A DNA stretch of 41,390 nt from an uncultured Alphaproteobacteria bacterium (GCA_937888725.1 CALARE010000079.1:1-41390); one strand, 5' to 3'. Positions 16,042-25,387 are shown, numbered from the stretch's first letter. Program-made: numbers and translations. The notes: generated from the letters alone by a model not told the origin.

Positions 16042-18102
16042 TTACAATTGACCGCTTTCTTCAAGCTCTTTACGTTTTCTATCAATGAGTTCTTTGTCAC
16101 AAAGTGGACAATATTTATGCTCCCCACTAATATATCCATGTTTTGGACAAATTGAATACACAGGGGTTACCGATACATATGGCAAACGATAATTTTCTAA
16201 CACTCTACGCACCAAGGCTTTACATGCTGAAGAAGATGAAATTCTTTCACTCATATATAAGTGCAACACTGTACCGCCAGTATATTGTGTTTGTAAGTCA
16301 TCTTGGTAATCGAGTGCTGTAAATGGGTCATCCGTAAACCCAACAGGAAGTTGTGAGCTATTTGTATAATATGGAGCATCCTTTGTTCCAGCCTGGATAA
16401 TTTCAGGGAAACGTTTTTGATCTTCTCTTGCAAAACGATATGTTGTTCCTTCTGCAGGAGTTGCCTCTAAATTATACATATTACCTGTTTCGGCCTGATA
16501 ATCAAGCATTTTTTCACGAATATGGGTTAAGAATTTTTGTGCAAAATCACGTCCCCATGATGTTGTGATATTTTCCTTATCGCCTGTGAAGTTGCGAATC
16601 ATTTCATTAATACCATTCACACCAATGGTTGAGAAGTGGCTTCTAAACGTACCAAGGTAGCGTTTTGTATATGGATATAATCCCCTATCCATATGCATTG
16701 CAATTACTTTACGCTTAATCTCCAATGATGTTTTTGCAAGTTCTAACAATTCATCCAAACGATTAAAGAGATTTTCTTCATTCCCTTTATGTAAGTATCC
16801 TAAACGTGCACAGTTGATTGTAACAACACCAATAGATCCTGTTTGTTCTGCCGAACCGAACAACCCGCCACCACGTTTTTTAAGTTCTGTTAAATCCAAA
16901 CGCAAACGACAGCACATTGAACGGACATCACTCGGTTTCATGTCAGAATTGACATAGTTTGAGAAATATGGCAACCCGTATTTTGCTGTCATTTCAAACA
17001 AATATTCTGTATTAGGAGAATCCCAAGGGAATTCATTTGTAATATTATATGTTGGGATTGGGAATGTGAATGGACGACCTTTTGCATCACCAGCAGCCAT
17101 AACTTCTAAGAATGCACGGTTAATCATATCCATTTCTTCTTGCAATTCACCATAGGTAAATTCTTGAACCTCACCACCAATAATTGGATGACGTTCTTTC
17201 AAATCATTCGGACATGTCCAGTCAAATGTTAAATTTGTAAATGGTGTTTGTGTACCCCAACGAGATGGCACATTTAAATTAAAGATAAACGATTGCATCG
17301 CTTGTTTAACTTCATCATACGTTAATTTTTCGATGCGCACAAATGGTGCTAAATATGTATCCGCAGATGAAAATGCTTGAGCCCCAGCCCATTCATTTTG
17401 TAATGTCCCCAAAAAGTTAATCATCTGCGAGAAAGCAGAAACGAGATGACGAGGTGGCTTAGACTCTGTTTTATTTGGAACGCCATTAAAGCCTTCTTCA
17501 ATCAAAACTCTTAGAGACCAGCCTGCACAATAACCTGCCAACATATCTAGATCATGGATATGATAATCACCATTTCTGTGCGCTTCTCCAATCTCTGGCG
17601 TGTACACATGATTGAGCCAGTAGTTAGCAACAACCTTACCAGAGACATTTAAAATTAATCCGCCTAATGAATAACCTTGGTTTGCATTAGCATTCACACG
17701 CCAATCCGATCTATCCAAATATTCATTAATGGAAGAAATAGCATCAACAACAGCACGTTTATCTTTACGGATTTTATCTCTTTGTTCACGATAGATGATA
17801 TAAGAACGTGCCGTTTTATAATAGTTGGAGGAAATAAGAACTTGTTCAACAACATCTTGGATTTGTTCAATTGCAGGAATAACACCAAAAGCAAATTTAT
17901 GTTTTAAAACTTTGATAACTTGCCTCGTTAAAAGCCAAGCTTCATCCATTCCAAACTCATTGGTTGCCTCACCCGCTTTACCAATTGCAAGTGCAATTTT
18001 AGCAGCATCAAAAGCGTGTCTTTCACCATCTCTTTTAACAACTTCTTTTAACGGTCCAAGATCTAAACCTTCGCGATCTTCTTTTTGAACAACCTCCAAC
18101 AT
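16042..18102 (-). CDS. nrdD: Anaerobic ribonucleoside-triphosphate reductase, catalytic part
   Basis: The 686-residue class III reductase converts ribonucleotides to deoxyribonucleotides without oxygen. Residues ~17-105 are an ATP-cone allosteric domain (VVKRDGERHAF). The ten-stranded barrel follows, with YHIHDLDMLAGYCAGW, where Cys192 is the likely thiyl-radical residue. The C-terminus has the zinc site: CPKHGY (Cys652) and CPLC (Cys665, Cys668). Only 18 residues follow, so the RVxGY glycyl-radical loop of other NrdD proteins is missing; it is encoded in the next gene, ten bases downstream. The start at 18102 was chosen because it begins the conserved region after an AGGAG-type purine run; an open frame extends to 18192. 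Upstream are a NrdR-like box and a perfect dyad, so repression by NrdR is likely. Confidence 0.92.
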   Translation of the reverse strand: MLEVVQKEDREGLDLGPLKEVVKRDGERHAFDAAKIALAIGKAGEATNEFGMDEAWLLTRQVIKVLKHKFAFGVIPAIEQIQDVVEQVLISSNYYKTARSYIIYREQRDKIRKDKRAVVDAISSINEYLDRSDWRVNANANQGYSLGGLILNVSGKVVANYWLNHVYTPEIGEAHRNGDYHIHDLDMLAGYCAGWSLRVLIEEGFNGVPNKTESKPPRHLVSAFSQMINFLGTLQNEWAGAQAFSSADTYLAPFVRIEKLTYDEVKQAMQSFIFNLNVPSRWGTQTPFTNLTFDWTCPNDLKERHPIIGGEVQEFTYGELQEEMDMINRAFLEVMAAGDAKGRPFTFPIPTYNITNEFPWDSPNTEYLFEMTAKYGLPYFSNYVNSDMKPSDVRSMCCRLRLDLTELKKRGGGLFGSAEQTGSIGVVTINCARLGYLHKGNEENLFNRLDELLELAKTSLEIKRKVIAMHMDRGLYPYTKRYLGTFRSHFSTIGVNGINEMIRNFTGDKENITTSWGRDFAQKFLTHIREKMLDYQAETGNMYNLEATPAEGTTYRFAREDQKRFPEIIQAGTKDAPYYTNSSQLPVGFTDDPFTALDYQDDLQTQYTGGTVLHLYMSERISSSSACKALVRRVLENYRLPYVSVTPVYSICPKHGYISGEHKYCPLCDKELIDRKRKELEESGQL

Positions 18103-18125
18103 ATTGTGTCTCTCTCTCCTTTTTA

Positions 18126-18141
18126 ATACTATATATAGTAG
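18126..18141. promoter_or_regulatory. Candidate NrdR box upstream of nrdD
   Basis: ATACTATATATAGTAG matches the NrdR consensus ACACwATATATwGTGT at 13 of 16 positions, including the full ATATAT core. It lies 24-39 bases before the nrdD ATG, downstream of the candidate promoter, a place suited to repression. NrdR usually binds two boxes; I see no convincing second box one helical repeat set away. Confidence 0.6.
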
Positions 18142-18160
18142 CACCATGCTACTTTTTATA

Positions 18161-18186
18161 TTTATTAATTCTTCTGAATTAATAAA
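18161..18186. promoter_or_regulatory. Perfect 11-bp dyad within the nrdD promoter
   Basis: TTTATTAATTC and GAATTAATAAA form a perfect inverted repeat with a four-base centre TTCT. It fills the space between the candidate -35 and -10 elements. It does not match the FNR or NrdR consensus. The symmetry and position suggest an operator for an unidentified dimeric regulator. Confidence 0.5.
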
Positions 18187-18192
18187 AGTCAA
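18164..18192 (-). promoter_or_regulatory. Candidate promoter of nrdD
   Basis: On the minus strand TTGACT (18192-18187), 17 bases, then ATTAAT (18169-18164). The -35 is strong and the -10 moderate. The remaining gap to the tRNA terminator, 18193-18370, is AT-rich and shows no gene. Confidence 0.45.
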
Positions 18193-18370
18193 TAGTTTTT
18201 TTATGAATCCAAAAACTAAATTTTTAAGTCATTAAAATTGTGTATTAATTTGTCATAAAATCGTAATTTTTGACTCATAAATCATAGACAAACGCGACAA
18301 AAGAAGATAACTTTATCAGATTTCTCAATTTAAGAATCTATGCTCTTATATTTGACATTAATAAAGGCAT

Positions 18371-18391
18371 AAAAAAACCGCCAAACGGCGG
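18371..18391 (-). terminator. Terminator of the tRNA-Val transcript
   Basis: In the minus direction CCGCC, loop GTTT, GGCGG is followed by seven T residues, 11 bases after the tRNA 3' end. Confidence 0.85.
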
Positions 18392-18401
18392 ATTAAAAAG
18401 A

Positions 18402-18478
18402 TGGTGGATGTGGCAAGACTCGAACTTGCGACCCTTACGATGTCAACGTAATACTCTAACCACCTGAGCTACACATCC
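18402..18478 (-). tRNA. tRNA-Val(GAC)
   Basis: The 77-base minus-strand sequence folds as a cloverleaf: acceptor GGATGTG/CACATCC, D-arm TAGCTCAGG, anticodon stem TTACG/CGTAA with loop TTGACAT giving anticodon GAC, and a T-arm containing GTTCGAGTC. Discriminator A73 and an encoded CCA are present. It would read GTC valine codons. Confidence 0.95.
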
Positions 18479-18580
18479 ATCTAAGATAACGTTACTTATA
18501 CATGTTTTATTTTGAAAATGCAAGCTTTTTTTTAAAAATTTAATTATTTTTTTTGTTTTTCATTATTTTTATTCATCTTT

Positions 18581-19480
18581 TTATTCATAAACGGTTAAAA
18601 CAACACCAATTATAATAAACAAAAAACAAACTATTTTTTTTAACATTTCAGCTTTATTTAAATCTTCTTTAAACCGACTACCAAAAAATTTATACAGCAA
18701 CAAACTATAAACCAACACAAAAATCGGCGATGTTGAGGAAATAGCTGACCGAACCATTACTGGTAACAATGAAAGTGAAAAAACAGCTGTTAAGACAGCA
18801 CTTCTATCTATAACCTCCATTATCATCAACAACGGTAAATTTTTTTTAAACACGGGAAAATCTTGTTTAATAAGCCTAATAAATTTAGGAGAACAAAAAC
18901 CAAGCATTAAAAATACATCAGATAAAAGAATTGAATAAAAACAGAAACTAAGCCAATTCATATCCAGCATAGCTTTTTTAGAAAAAATGACACTCAATGT
19001 TGTCATAAGTGAAGCCAACAACATTAAATAAAATGCTAAATTTATTTTTAATTGAACACCTTTTTTTAAATTTAAAAACAAGGTACTAATAATAATTATA
19101 AAAAAACCAACATATTGAGATAAACAAAGTTTTTCGCCGACAATAACATATGCAAAAATGGGTAACAAAATACGTCCCAAAGAAAACATTGCTCCAACAA
19201 TTGATGTATCTATGCTTTTTAATGCCTTAAAATAAGGTATTTGATACAAAATCTCAAACAGAGATACAATTAAAACAGCGGGCAAAGCCTGCAATGAAAT
19301 TTTTAACATATCCGCCCCACCCCAAATAAGCAAAAAAGGCAATACAAATAAATTAGTCACGCCTAAATAAAAAATAGTGGACGCATTACTCTTAAATAAA
19401 AAATTTGAAACACGGGCATCTAAAATATTTGAAACCGCATGCAACATTGGTGCCACAAAAGATATTAATAATACAAACAT
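18581..19480 (-). CDS. EamA/DMT-superfamily membrane transporter
   Basis: The 299-residue protein is almost wholly hydrophobic, with about ten membrane segments in two similar halves, the usual size and plan of the drug/metabolite transporter (EamA) group. Family-like features are the N-terminal helix followed by a small-residue-rich segment, FYLGVTNLFVLPFLL, and a second-half YSLLLYKFFGSRF before the last helices. It should sit in the inner membrane and move a small metabolite; the substrate cannot be read from the sequence. It is the third gene after pepA and the MFS gene, 57 bases behind the latter, and is probably co-transcribed. Its ribosome site is weak (GAGAAA). No clear terminator follows before the tRNA-Val gene. 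Confidence 0.75.
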   Translation of the reverse strand: MFVLLISFVAPMLHAVSNILDARVSNFLFKSNASTIFYLGVTNLFVLPFLLIWGGADMLKISLQALPAVLIVSLFEILYQIPYFKALKSIDTSIVGAMFSLGRILLPIFAYVIVGEKLCLSQYVGFFIIIISTLFLNLKKGVQLKINLAFYLMLLASLMTTLSVIFSKKAMLDMNWLSFCFYSILLSDVFLMLGFCSPKFIRLIKQDFPVFKKNLPLLMIMEVIDRSAVLTAVFSLSLLPVMVRSAISSTSPIFVLVYSLLLYKFFGSRFKEDLNKAEMLKKIVCFLFIIIGVVLTVYE

Positions 19481-19537
19481 GGATTTTCTCTTTCTGGGTA
19501 TTTTCTATAACATATTTCGATATGCTTGTCAAATTAA

Positions 19538-20758
19538 CTACCATTCTTGTTTTAAAAGTTGTTTATTTAAATAAAAAGCATTTATCCCCATTCCAAACCA
19601 AAAAAACAAAAGAAGTAGAATAAAATATTTTAACCCACCAAATCCCAAACACATTGCAAACAAAAGCAAAATTGAAAAACTAACTATCCTTCCAATATTC
19701 AAAAATATCTCTCTTAGAGCAAAATATTCTGTTTTGAAACGCCGTTTAATCACTTGAATATTAGCCGTATTAAACATATTAACTTCTGCTGTTAAATCGA
19801 ACAATTTGACCGCACTTGCACAACAAAAATTATAAAAAATAAACGTTGCCTTGTCAGGCATTAAAACAAAAAGAGCTGTACCACAACACGCTAAAATAAA
19901 ACTGATACTAATCAGAATTGAAAACTTACTATAAGAAGCATATTTAGCAAAAAGAAAATTTGTCAACAATGCAACAAAATTAAAAACAGCTGTGATAATT
20001 CCCAATTTAAAATCTGTTTTAAACAAATAAACAATATACAGTGTCACAATTGCATTTAAAGAACCAATAAGCGATAATCCATTAAAAAATTCCATTATAT
20101 ACAAATTGTTAATGATTTTATTTTTCCTTGTTTTCTTTAGATAACGAATAAATGAAAAAGGCGTTTTATTTTTAGGATGAGATGTTTTTAATTTTAATGT
20201 TAAAAAAATTTCTATAACCATCAAAAAGAGCAAAAACACAATCGTTCGTGAAATAGAATCAACTGTCAAAAAATATCCTAAAACAACGGGAGCGACTATT
20301 TTAACGCCCCCTTTTATTGTGTTTAAAAAACCACGAAAAGAGATCATTTGTTGTCGCGATACATTTTCTGACACCATTAAATTCCATGTAAATGCTTTTA
20401 ATGCCATTGCACCACCTAAAAGCATTGCTGAAGGTAGAATAAATTCTATTACCTGTTCTTTTAAAATCATAACAACACTCAGTGCAATAAAATTAAGAAT
20501 AATACCTATACGATATAAGATTATTTTTTTATCCCTTTTTATAAATGGACCAGTTAATAAAGCCAGCAGAAGAATTGTAGCGTAATAAATGATAAAATAC
20601 GAAGATATAGACCATACATTTTGCCCTGCTGTCTTAAAAAAATAAGCAACTAAAAATGTTGTAATAAAAATATTACCAATTGTATTTAGACAATCCGCTA
20701 ACATCAAGCATGATGTTAGCGATTGAAATGGGTTAAAACGTTTTAGTATACAATTCAT
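19538..20758 (-). CDS. Major facilitator superfamily-like transporter
   Basis: The 406-residue integral membrane protein has about twelve hydrophobic segments and a long basic loop in the middle (around LKKTRKNKIINN), as expected for MFS carriers with two six-helix halves. After the first pair of helices it has GPFIKRDKKIILYRIG, which resembles the A-motif loop of MFS carriers. The start overlaps the pepA stop as ATGA (20758-20755), so translation is coupled to the aminopeptidase. This pairing suggests uptake or export of peptides or amino acids, but that is only an inference from context. The annotation as MFS rests on length and layout; a close homologue search would be needed to name a subfamily. 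Confidence 0.65.
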   Translation of the reverse strand: MNCILKRFNPFQSLTSCLMLADCLNTIGNIFITTFLVAYFFKTAGQNVWSISSYFIIYYATILLLALLTGPFIKRDKKIILYRIGIILNFIALSVVMILKEQVIEFILPSAMLLGGAMALKAFTWNLMVSENVSRQQMISFRGFLNTIKGGVKIVAPVVLGYFLTVDSISRTIVFLLFLMVIEIFLTLKLKTSHPKNKTPFSFIRYLKKTRKNKIINNLYIMEFFNGLSLIGSLNAIVTLYIVYLFKTDFKLGIITAVFNFVALLTNFLFAKYASYSKFSILISISFILACCGTALFVLMPDKATFIFYNFCCASAVKLFDLTAEVNMFNTANIQVIKRRFKTEYFALREIFLNIGRIVSFSILLLFAMCLGFGGLKYFILLLLFFWFGMGINAFYLNKQLLKQEW

Positions 20759-22197
20759 TCAACTAATTGGTTTAATAATCTGACACCCCAACCTGTTGCA
20801 CCTTTAGGCGTTGTTGGACGTGTTTTTTCATATTTATCAACGCCCGCTATATCTAAATGTGCCCAAGTAGTCCCCTTTTTAATAAAACGCGAGAGGAAAC
20901 AAGCAGCCGTACTGCCACCAGCTAACCTACCACCAATATTTTTCATGTCCGCAATATCAGAATTGAGCATTTTATCATATTCTTTATTCATTGGCAGACG
21001 CCACACTTCTTCATTAACAATCTTCCCTGCTTCATTGATACAAACAGCAAAAGTATCATCATTTGAAAAAAGACCTGCATATTCTTCACCAAGTGCCGCC
21101 ATAACTGCACCTGTTAATGTTGCTAAATCAATAATTTTTGTTACATTATATTTTGATTGCATGTACCACAAACAATCACCTAACACAAGACGCCCTTCAG
21201 CATCTGTATTCAAAATTTCAACTGTTTGCCCTGACAATGAGGTTACAATATCACCAGGACGAGAAGCTGTACCTGACGGCATATTTTCGACCAATCCAAC
21301 TATACCTATTATATTTGATTTAACAGCTCTCAATGCAAACGCCCTCATTGAAGAAACAACGACAGCAGCACCCGTCATATCTTGTTTCATATCACCCATA
21401 CCCGCACCAGGTTTTAACGAAATCCCTCCCGAATCAAATGTAACACCTTTGCCAACCAAACCAATATCAAATGATTTTTTCTTTGGATTTCCCATCCATT
21501 TCATAATCGCAACTTTTGGTTCATTTGCTGATCCTTGTGCAACAGAAAGAAGCATGCCAAATTTTTTATCTTTCAAATCTTTTAAAGATAATATTTCAAT
21601 TTCAAGCCCTGTTTTTTCAAGTTCTTTTATCCTTTTTGCAAACAAAACAGGCGTTAACTTGTTCGCAGGCTCTGCACTTAAATCACGAGCCATATGAACA
21701 CTTTCTAAAATAGGTAATATTTTTTTGAACAGTGTTTTTGATTTTCCAGTTTCATTTAATATAAATGTCACTTTTTTTGGCATATCATTTGATTTTTCAG
21801 ACTTCTCTTTTGTTAAATATTTATCAAATTGATAACCTCTCAAAGCCATCCCAGTTGCAACATATACCGCCTCTTTTTCAGCATCAATCCCAAATGTTCC
21901 TGCAACAATATAAGAAAAATCTTTTCCTTTCATATGTGGAATCAAAAGACCACCAACTTTTTCAAAAGTTCTTTGTGTAACCTCTTTTCCAATACCAACC
22001 ACCAAAATAGGTTCTTCTTCACCATAAATTGAGATGATTTCACCTTCTTTAGCTTTAAAATTTGCTTGCTTTAAAGCCAAATTAATACGCTTTAACTTTG
22101 TATCTGAGAATACTTTTGTTTTTAAAACCACATCTTGTGTTGGAAAAATTTGAATATTTTTTTTATTATTTTCTTTTTTGAAATCAAATTCAATCAT
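20755..22197 (-). CDS. pepA: Leucyl aminopeptidase (M17)
   Basis: This 480-residue cytosolic enzyme removes N-terminal amino acids from peptides with two metal ions. The family signature NTDAEGRLVL is at 330-339. Metal and catalytic residues are in place: Lys250 and Asp255 in GKGVTFDSGGISLKPG, Asp273 in MKQDMTGA, Asp332 and Glu334 in the signature; each is exactly 20 residues before the E. coli PepA equivalent. AAGAGGT stands before the ATG, and a TATACT-like -10 lies at 22233-22228 with a poor -35. It heads a likely three-gene unit with two transporters, the first overlapping by four bases. E. coli PepA also binds DNA; whether this one does cannot be seen. Confidence 0.95.
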   Translation of the reverse strand: MIEFDFKKENNKKNIQIFPTQDVVLKTKVFSDTKLKRINLALKQANFKAKEGEIISIYGEEEPILVVGIGKEVTQRTFEKVGGLLIPHMKGKDFSYIVAGTFGIDAEKEAVYVATGMALRGYQFDKYLTKEKSEKSNDMPKKVTFILNETGKSKTLFKKILPILESVHMARDLSAEPANKLTPVLFAKRIKELEKTGLEIEILSLKDLKDKKFGMLLSVAQGSANEPKVAIMKWMGNPKKKSFDIGLVGKGVTFDSGGISLKPGAGMGDMKQDMTGAAVVVSSMRAFALRAVKSNIIGIVGLVENMPSGTASRPGDIVTSLSGQTVEILNTDAEGRLVLGDCLWYMQSKYNVTKIIDLATLTGAVMAALGEEYAGLFSNDDTFAVCINEAGKIVNEEVWRLPMNKEYDKMLNSDIADMKNIGGRLAGGSTAACFLSRFIKKGTTWAHLDIAGVDKYEKTRPTTPKGATGWGVRLLNQLVE

Positions 22198-22309
22198 AAT
22201 ATACCTCTTTTTTTTGTTAATAAGAAAAGTATATCAATCAAAAACAAAACTTGAAAGCTTTTTTTTAAAAATATTCAAATTCAATATGCTGCATCATACA
22301 ACAAATTAT

Positions 22310-25300
22310 TTACGAACATGAATCATCAGTTGCACCTAGTGATAAAAGCAATCCTTCTGCCTCTAATTGATTCGCTTGTCGAGCAAAATAAAGTGGCGTT
22401 TTTCCTCTTATATTTTTTGCATTTATATTTGCACCATTTTGAACCAAAAGTTCAATAGCAACTGTGTTACCTATTGCACTTGCATAATGCAAAACCGTAT
22501 GTTCAGTTCCATTATCTTTAGAATTAACATCCGCTCCCGCTTTGATTAACAATCTGATATTTGTCGTATTATTTTGAAGAATCGCTCGCAATAAACTCCT
22601 GTGACCAATATTTTGTTTTGTTTCGTGTAATTTCACACAATTATTAGTGTACAGCTCTCTTAAAATATCAATGTTACCAATTTCAATTGCCCACTCTAGT
22701 GGTGTTTTATCGCAGATTGTTATTTCTTTTAAATGAGATCTGTTTTTAATTGCCTCTTTTACTAAAAACATATTTTCTTTTATAATCCCTAAAAACAAAA
22801 TCATATCATAGAAAGAATCGCTTTCTTCATATTTTTTCAACAAACTTTTTATTGACCGATCTACACCATCATCAATTAAATTCATCACAGATGTATCATC
22901 TTCTGTTTTTGCGTGTATATTACCATACAAACTCACGATTCCTTTGAGTGATTTTTTCTGTTCAACCAACGTCGCTAAATATGTTGAAGATTGTCCTAAT
23001 GTATCTTGATTATCAACATTTGCCCCATACTCCATTAAAACATCTACGCAACCAGACAAACCAAACATTGTAGCAACATGCAATGGCGTATGACCTTTTA
23101 AATCCTTTGCATTAGCATTAGCACCTAGCTCTAGCAATTTTCTTACCATATTTTTATGCCCATAGGTACAAGCAAGATGAAGAGGTGTTCTTTTCAAAAT
23201 ATCATATGCATCAATACTCCTTTTTGATTGAGCAAAATATTTTATCATCTTACCCACGTTCATCATGGCAACATAATGCATACATGTTTTCAAATCCTTA
23301 TCTCGTGCATAAATATTTGCATTATTTTCTATTAACAACGCAACAATATTTTCATATTTTTGTTCAATTGCTATATGTAAAACCGTTTTGTGTGCTGCAT
23401 CAGGACGATTAACATCCATACCTTGATTAAGTAAAAATTGAACAGCTTCATACGAACCTTCTTTTGTTGCAACATGAAGTGCTGTAGCACCCTTCATATC
23501 GACCCAATTAAGATTGACACCTAATTTAGTCATTTTTTTCAACATGTTACATGCATTATTTTGTGCAAAATAATGTATGCATGACCTTCCATAAAAATCA
23601 AATGCATTTATATTCGGTTTATATTTTAATAATTCATCAATCCAATCGTATCGCTCTAATTTTGAAAGCAAGACCAGAGGTGTTTCGCCATAATACGTTG
23701 TATCATTAATATTGGCATCTAATTTTAATAATTTACAAAAAGTTGAAAAATCATTTTTAAGAATACTTCTTATCAACCAAGTATTCCCTTCATCATCCAT
23801 CTGTTCAATATCTTTTTCCCATTCATTATTCAACAAAGATGGAGGAACTAATTTTAATTTTTCAATACGTATTTCTCTATTAACTGCGTACAAAGACACC
23901 ACATTTTTGTAAATTAAAAATATATTTTTTAGCGTTAAATTTATTTGTGTCCGTATAGTTGTATACATTTCTTTTAAAATGCATTTTAAAAGCGGAAGCG
24001 ATATAAATGTGTAAAAATCTGTTAAAGCACATCGAATACCCAATTTTAAAAGAGATCTTAAATGCGAATACTCATACTTTTCAACCAGTTCAATAATTTT
24101 AACTAATTCAAAAGGTGAAACAGGTATATTTTTTGAAGAAAATACAAACATCGGTATGGTATTTTTCAAAAACAATGTTAAAAATTGTAAGTAACGCTGT
24201 TTAATTTTTATATTAACACACTCTTGCTTTTCAAAATACTCCCAAGCATCTTCTATGGCATCTATATTTTCACTATTAACTGCACTCACAACCTTTTTCC
24301 AAGCAAGTGTTTTTTGCTTTTTGTTCTTTTTTACCTCACAACAAAGTGATACCCATGACGCATTTAAAGCTATCGACAAATCCTCATTTTTTTGTCCCAA
24401 TAAACTCATACTCTTTTCTTGAAACGTATTTTTAAGCAATAATATATTGCTAAACATTGGAATAAAGCATTCCTTCATCACCAATTGAATATCTAAAAAT
24501 ATATTTGATGTTTTTAAAATATGCTTATCAACAAATTTTTGCGAAAATAATCTTGCGTTTAGTTCATACAACCCAATAATAGATTCTGGATAAGAAATTT
24601 CTTTTATATTTCCAAAAGAATCTAAAAGATGAAAACTTTTTAATTTTGGACGAACATAATTAATACCTAGATCAAAAAATTCTTTTTTTAAATCAATCTT
24701 CCTTTGATTCAAGAGGCATTTTTGAAAAGAATAATCTACTGACAATTCTTCCTCAAATTCATAACCAAAATCTGAAAATTCTTCTTCCTCATCAGGAGCT
24801 AATAATTCCTGTATAATACTAATCTCATTTTCAAATCGTTGTCTTTTTTCTTCATCTTCAGGCTTATTTTCCTCATACTCTAATCGCATTCTTAGTATTG
24901 CATCAGCAAATTCCTCTGAGTATGGCATTTCAGAATCACAAACTGTCATTGCAATAAAAATATCTTCATCCAATCCCTTTAACATATCAAGTCCATCATT
25001 ATATTGCTCAAATGACTTTAATACTTGATTTAATGCTGATAAGGATGTTTTTCCCCGAACAGATTTTGCTAAACTTTTTATGTATTTTTTTACCTTTTCC
25101 AAATAATCCAAACAAGAAGCAATATCTTGCTCTGACAAAACAGGATCTATCAATCTTAAAATATAAGCATCACGCATATTTTCATCCACAAATTCATTCA
25201 ATCTTTTGCGTGTTACTCTAATGGGCTTTTCACACTTTTCTATTTCAACATCATCCTCTATTTCTTGTTCACGAGAATCATTTAAAAGGGGTAAAATATC

Positions 25301-25387
25301 TCTTGGCATTTCTGATACAGCCAATTCATCAATTAATTCCAAGATATCACTTTCAAAACTATTATTTTTTTTCAACTGTTTTAGCAT
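22310..25387 (-). CDS. Large ankyrin-repeat protein
   Basis: The 1025-residue protein has an unrecognised, mainly helical N-terminal half (1 to ~525) with acidic stretches, and a C-terminal half of about twelve ankyrin repeats (~530-1020). Clear repeats carry the classic G-x-TPLH pattern, for example GATALHVAT, RTPLHLACTYGH, GHTPLHVATMFG and GKTPLYFARQ, with consensus turns such as LGANANAKD. Repeats near 800-900 are degenerate. Ankyrin arrays bind proteins; in host-associated bacteria they are often effectors, but no secretion signal is obvious and an internal role is equally possible. The gene is alone between pepA and tRNA-Gly. The ribosome site is weak, so the start is less sure than the rest. 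Confidence 0.88.
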   Translation of the reverse strand: MLKQLKKNNSFESDILELIDELAVSEMPRDILPLLNDSREQEIEDDVEIEKCEKPIRVTRKRLNEFVDENMRDAYILRLIDPVLSEQDIASCLDYLEKVKKYIKSLAKSVRGKTSLSALNQVLKSFEQYNDGLDMLKGLDEDIFIAMTVCDSEMPYSEEFADAILRMRLEYEENKPEDEEKRQRFENEISIIQELLAPDEEEEFSDFGYEFEEELSVDYSFQKCLLNQRKIDLKKEFFDLGINYVRPKLKSFHLLDSFGNIKEISYPESIIGLYELNARLFSQKFVDKHILKTSNIFLDIQLVMKECFIPMFSNILLLKNTFQEKSMSLLGQKNEDLSIALNASWVSLCCEVKKNKKQKTLAWKKVVSAVNSENIDAIEDAWEYFEKQECVNIKIKQRYLQFLTLFLKNTIPMFVFSSKNIPVSPFELVKIIELVEKYEYSHLRSLLKLGIRCALTDFYTFISLPLLKCILKEMYTTIRTQINLTLKNIFLIYKNVVSLYAVNREIRIEKLKLVPPSLLNNEWEKDIEQMDDEGNTWLIRSILKNDFSTFCKLLKLDANINDTTYYGETPLVLLSKLERYDWIDELLKYKPNINAFDFYGRSCIHYFAQNNACNMLKKMTKLGVNLNWVDMKGATALHVATKEGSYEAVQFLLNQGMDVNRPDAAHKTVLHIAIEQKYENIVALLIENNANIYARDKDLKTCMHYVAMMNVGKMIKYFAQSKRSIDAYDILKRTPLHLACTYGHKNMVRKLLELGANANAKDLKGHTPLHVATMFGLSGCVDVLMEYGANVDNQDTLGQSSTYLATLVEQKKSLKGIVSLYGNIHAKTEDDTSVMNLIDDGVDRSIKSLLKKYEESDSFYDMILFLGIIKENMFLVKEAIKNRSHLKEITICDKTPLEWAIEIGNIDILRELYTNNCVKLHETKQNIGHRSLLRAILQNNTTNIRLLIKAGADVNSKDNGTEHTVLHYASAIGNTVAIELLVQNGANINAKNIRGKTPLYFARQANQLEAEGLLLSLGATDDSCS

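Noticed and set aside
16029..16044. Programmed frameshift or sequencing error joining nrdD to the small gene
   Set aside because: There is a stop, a perfect Shine-Dalgarno and an ATG between the two parts, and no slippery run at the junction, so separate translation is the better reading. Read data would settle it.
15846..16139. Longer 97-residue version of the small NrdD protein
   Set aside because: The extra part lies inside nrdD in another frame and has no ribosome site, while AAGGAGG stands six bases before the ATG at 16031.
18152..18167. Second NrdR box upstream of nrdD
   Set aside because: Only about half the consensus positions match in this AT-rich stretch, and the spacing from the good box is wrong.
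18161..18186. FNR (TTGAT-N4-ATCAA) site in the nrdD promoter
   Set aside because: The dyad centre reads AATTC-TTCT-GAATT, which lacks the TTGAT and ATCAA half-sites.
20945..21697. 250-residue plus-strand frame opposite pepA
   Set aside because: The pepA frame has complete catalytic motifs; the opposite strand has no ribosome site or family features.
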